From Bacillota bacterium (GTDB lineage: Bacteria > Bacillota > Clostridia > Acetivibrionales > DSM-1351): a DNA stretch of 22,259 bases. The position numbers were made by a program, and so were the translations under genes. The notes under the pieces were generated by a model. That model saw only the letters and a list, made by a program, of their open reading frames with translations, was not told where the DNA came from and did not search any database. Of the stretch, positions 21,662 through 22,259 are shown piece by piece. The stretch is taken from positions 1-22,259 of the forward strand of contig JAEVZU010000182.1 in assembly GCA_023392075.1 (NCBI GenBank). The letters run 5' to 3'. The stretch's first letter is position 1; each line of letters starts with the position of its first letter.

Positions 21662-22099
21662 ATGATTAAAATAAGCAAAAAAATCATTGGTTTTTTCCTA
21701 ATCCTATGCATTATTATCTCATGTAACTTATTTACTGTAGGCGCTGCCACGCCTAAGGTGAAAGTGACTGTAAAGTTGGATTCAATTGAATGTGTCGAAA
21801 ATAACCATGTTGGCAATGAATGGTCATTTGGATGCACAGTTAATAAAAAAGAATTAGCTAAAGGAGATTCAATCTCCGTATCGACAACTTCTACTGGCAA
21901 AATTACTATAGTCTCTTCTGTTGAAGAAGAGGATAAAATTCCTGATATCGGTTCCAAAACTTTATCTATTCCTGTTAGTAAATTAAAAGCCAAAAAGGAT
22001 ACTACATATACATCCCAGGTAACCGTTACAGAAAATAGAGGTAGGTATTCTGGAAACAAAGCTATATGGAAGTTTACCTATATTGTTAAAAGGTCATAA
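21662..22099 (+). CDS. exported protein or lipoprotein of unknown function, 145 residues
   Basis: A short secreted protein. The N-terminus KISKKIIGFFLILCIIISCN is a clear Sec signal; IISC fits a lipobox, while VGA-AT (about residue 29) fits ordinary signal peptidase, so lipoprotein versus secreted cannot be decided. The mature part is beta-rich (KVKVTVKLDSIECVENNHVG, then GCTVNKKELAKGDSISVSTT and GRYSGNKAIWKFTYIVKR), with two mature cysteines, and looks like a small Ig- or C2-like sandwich; I do not recognise the family. The start is odd: GGAG touches ATG 21662, and TTG 21656 has no site, so ribosome binding is weak or a rare start is used. It is followed 17 bases later by another gene. Confidence 0.65.
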   Translation: MIKISKKIIGFFLILCIIISCNLFTVGAATPKVKVTVKLDSIECVENNHVGNEWSFGCTVNKKELAKGDSISVSTTSTGKITIVSSVEEEDKIPDIGSKTLSIPVSKLKAKKDTTYTSQVTVTENRGRYSGNKAIWKFTYIVKRS

Positions 22100-22116
22100 A
22101 AATATAGGGAGGGAGT

Positions 22117-22259
22117 ATGGAGTGTTTATCTACAAAAATTGATAGGCTATATTACACGGCAATTGAGCGTGAAATAGCTAATTATTATGACTTAGGAAGT
22201 GTTAATAGCTCAGGATTACCAGTTACACTAAGTGAAGATGAGTATGGTACATATTATAT
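22117..22259 (+). CDS. start of an unknown gene, cut by window end
   Basis: ATG 22117 follows GGGAGGGAG (22108-22115) and stays open for 47 codons to the window edge (MECLSTKIDRLYYTAIEREI, then ANYYDLGSVNSSGLPVTLSE). It is 17 bases after the exported-protein gene and likely co-transcribed. There is too little sequence to name it. Confidence 0.6.
   Translation, partial: MECLSTKIDRLYYTAIEREIANYYDLGSVNSSGLPVTLSEDEYGTYY

Overview
The window looks like the chromosome of a low-to-moderate GC, Gram-positive Clostridia member, possibly a cellulolytic Acetivibrio/Ruminiclostridium-type species. The evidence is strong AGGAGG ribosome sites, frequent TTG starts, sigma-A-like promoters, a T-box leader, a Gram-positive LexA box, and recognisable clostridial versions of GuaA, RF2, LarB/LarC and the DivIVA-like protein. 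The species is an inference from gene style only.

Bases 1-18480 are an ordinary chromosomal backbone. Left to right they hold: the N-terminal two thirds of an alpha-glucan phosphorylase (minus strand, cut by the window edge); an intergenic stretch with a possible folded RNA; a CmpB-type membrane protein; a membrane-anchored phosphodiester glycosidase; an unknown membrane-anchored protein; thioredoxin; and a DivIVA-like coiled-coil protein. Next comes a T-box leader feeding an Lrp/AsnC regulator, a class I/II aminotransferase and a HAD phosphatase. Then come prfB with its programmed +1 frameshift, larB and larC (nickel-pincer cofactor synthesis), and a TIGR01212-type radical SAM protein. On the minus strand follow two unusual fusions: a Phd/YefM-like domain joined to a Uma2 nuclease, and a transglutaminase-like domain joined to a class III aminotransferase. 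guaA closes the backbone with a strong terminator.

From about 18490 to the end the DNA is visibly more AT-rich and reads as a mobile or accessory island inserted just downstream of guaA. It holds a tyrosine recombinase, a 104-residue unknown protein behind a near-perfect LexA (SOS) box, a DUF3800-type protein with an extra C-terminal region, a conserved small protein, an exported protein, and the start of another unknown gene. The 70-residue and exported-protein genes diverge from one perfectly symmetric promoter. The far island end and its attachment repeat lie outside the window.

The most promising items for novelty are the two fusions with their operator-like repeats, the SOS-box gene beside the integrase, the DUF3800 neighbourhood, and the T-box whose apparent specifier (Gly GGC) does not match the obvious alanine-type aminotransferase reading.
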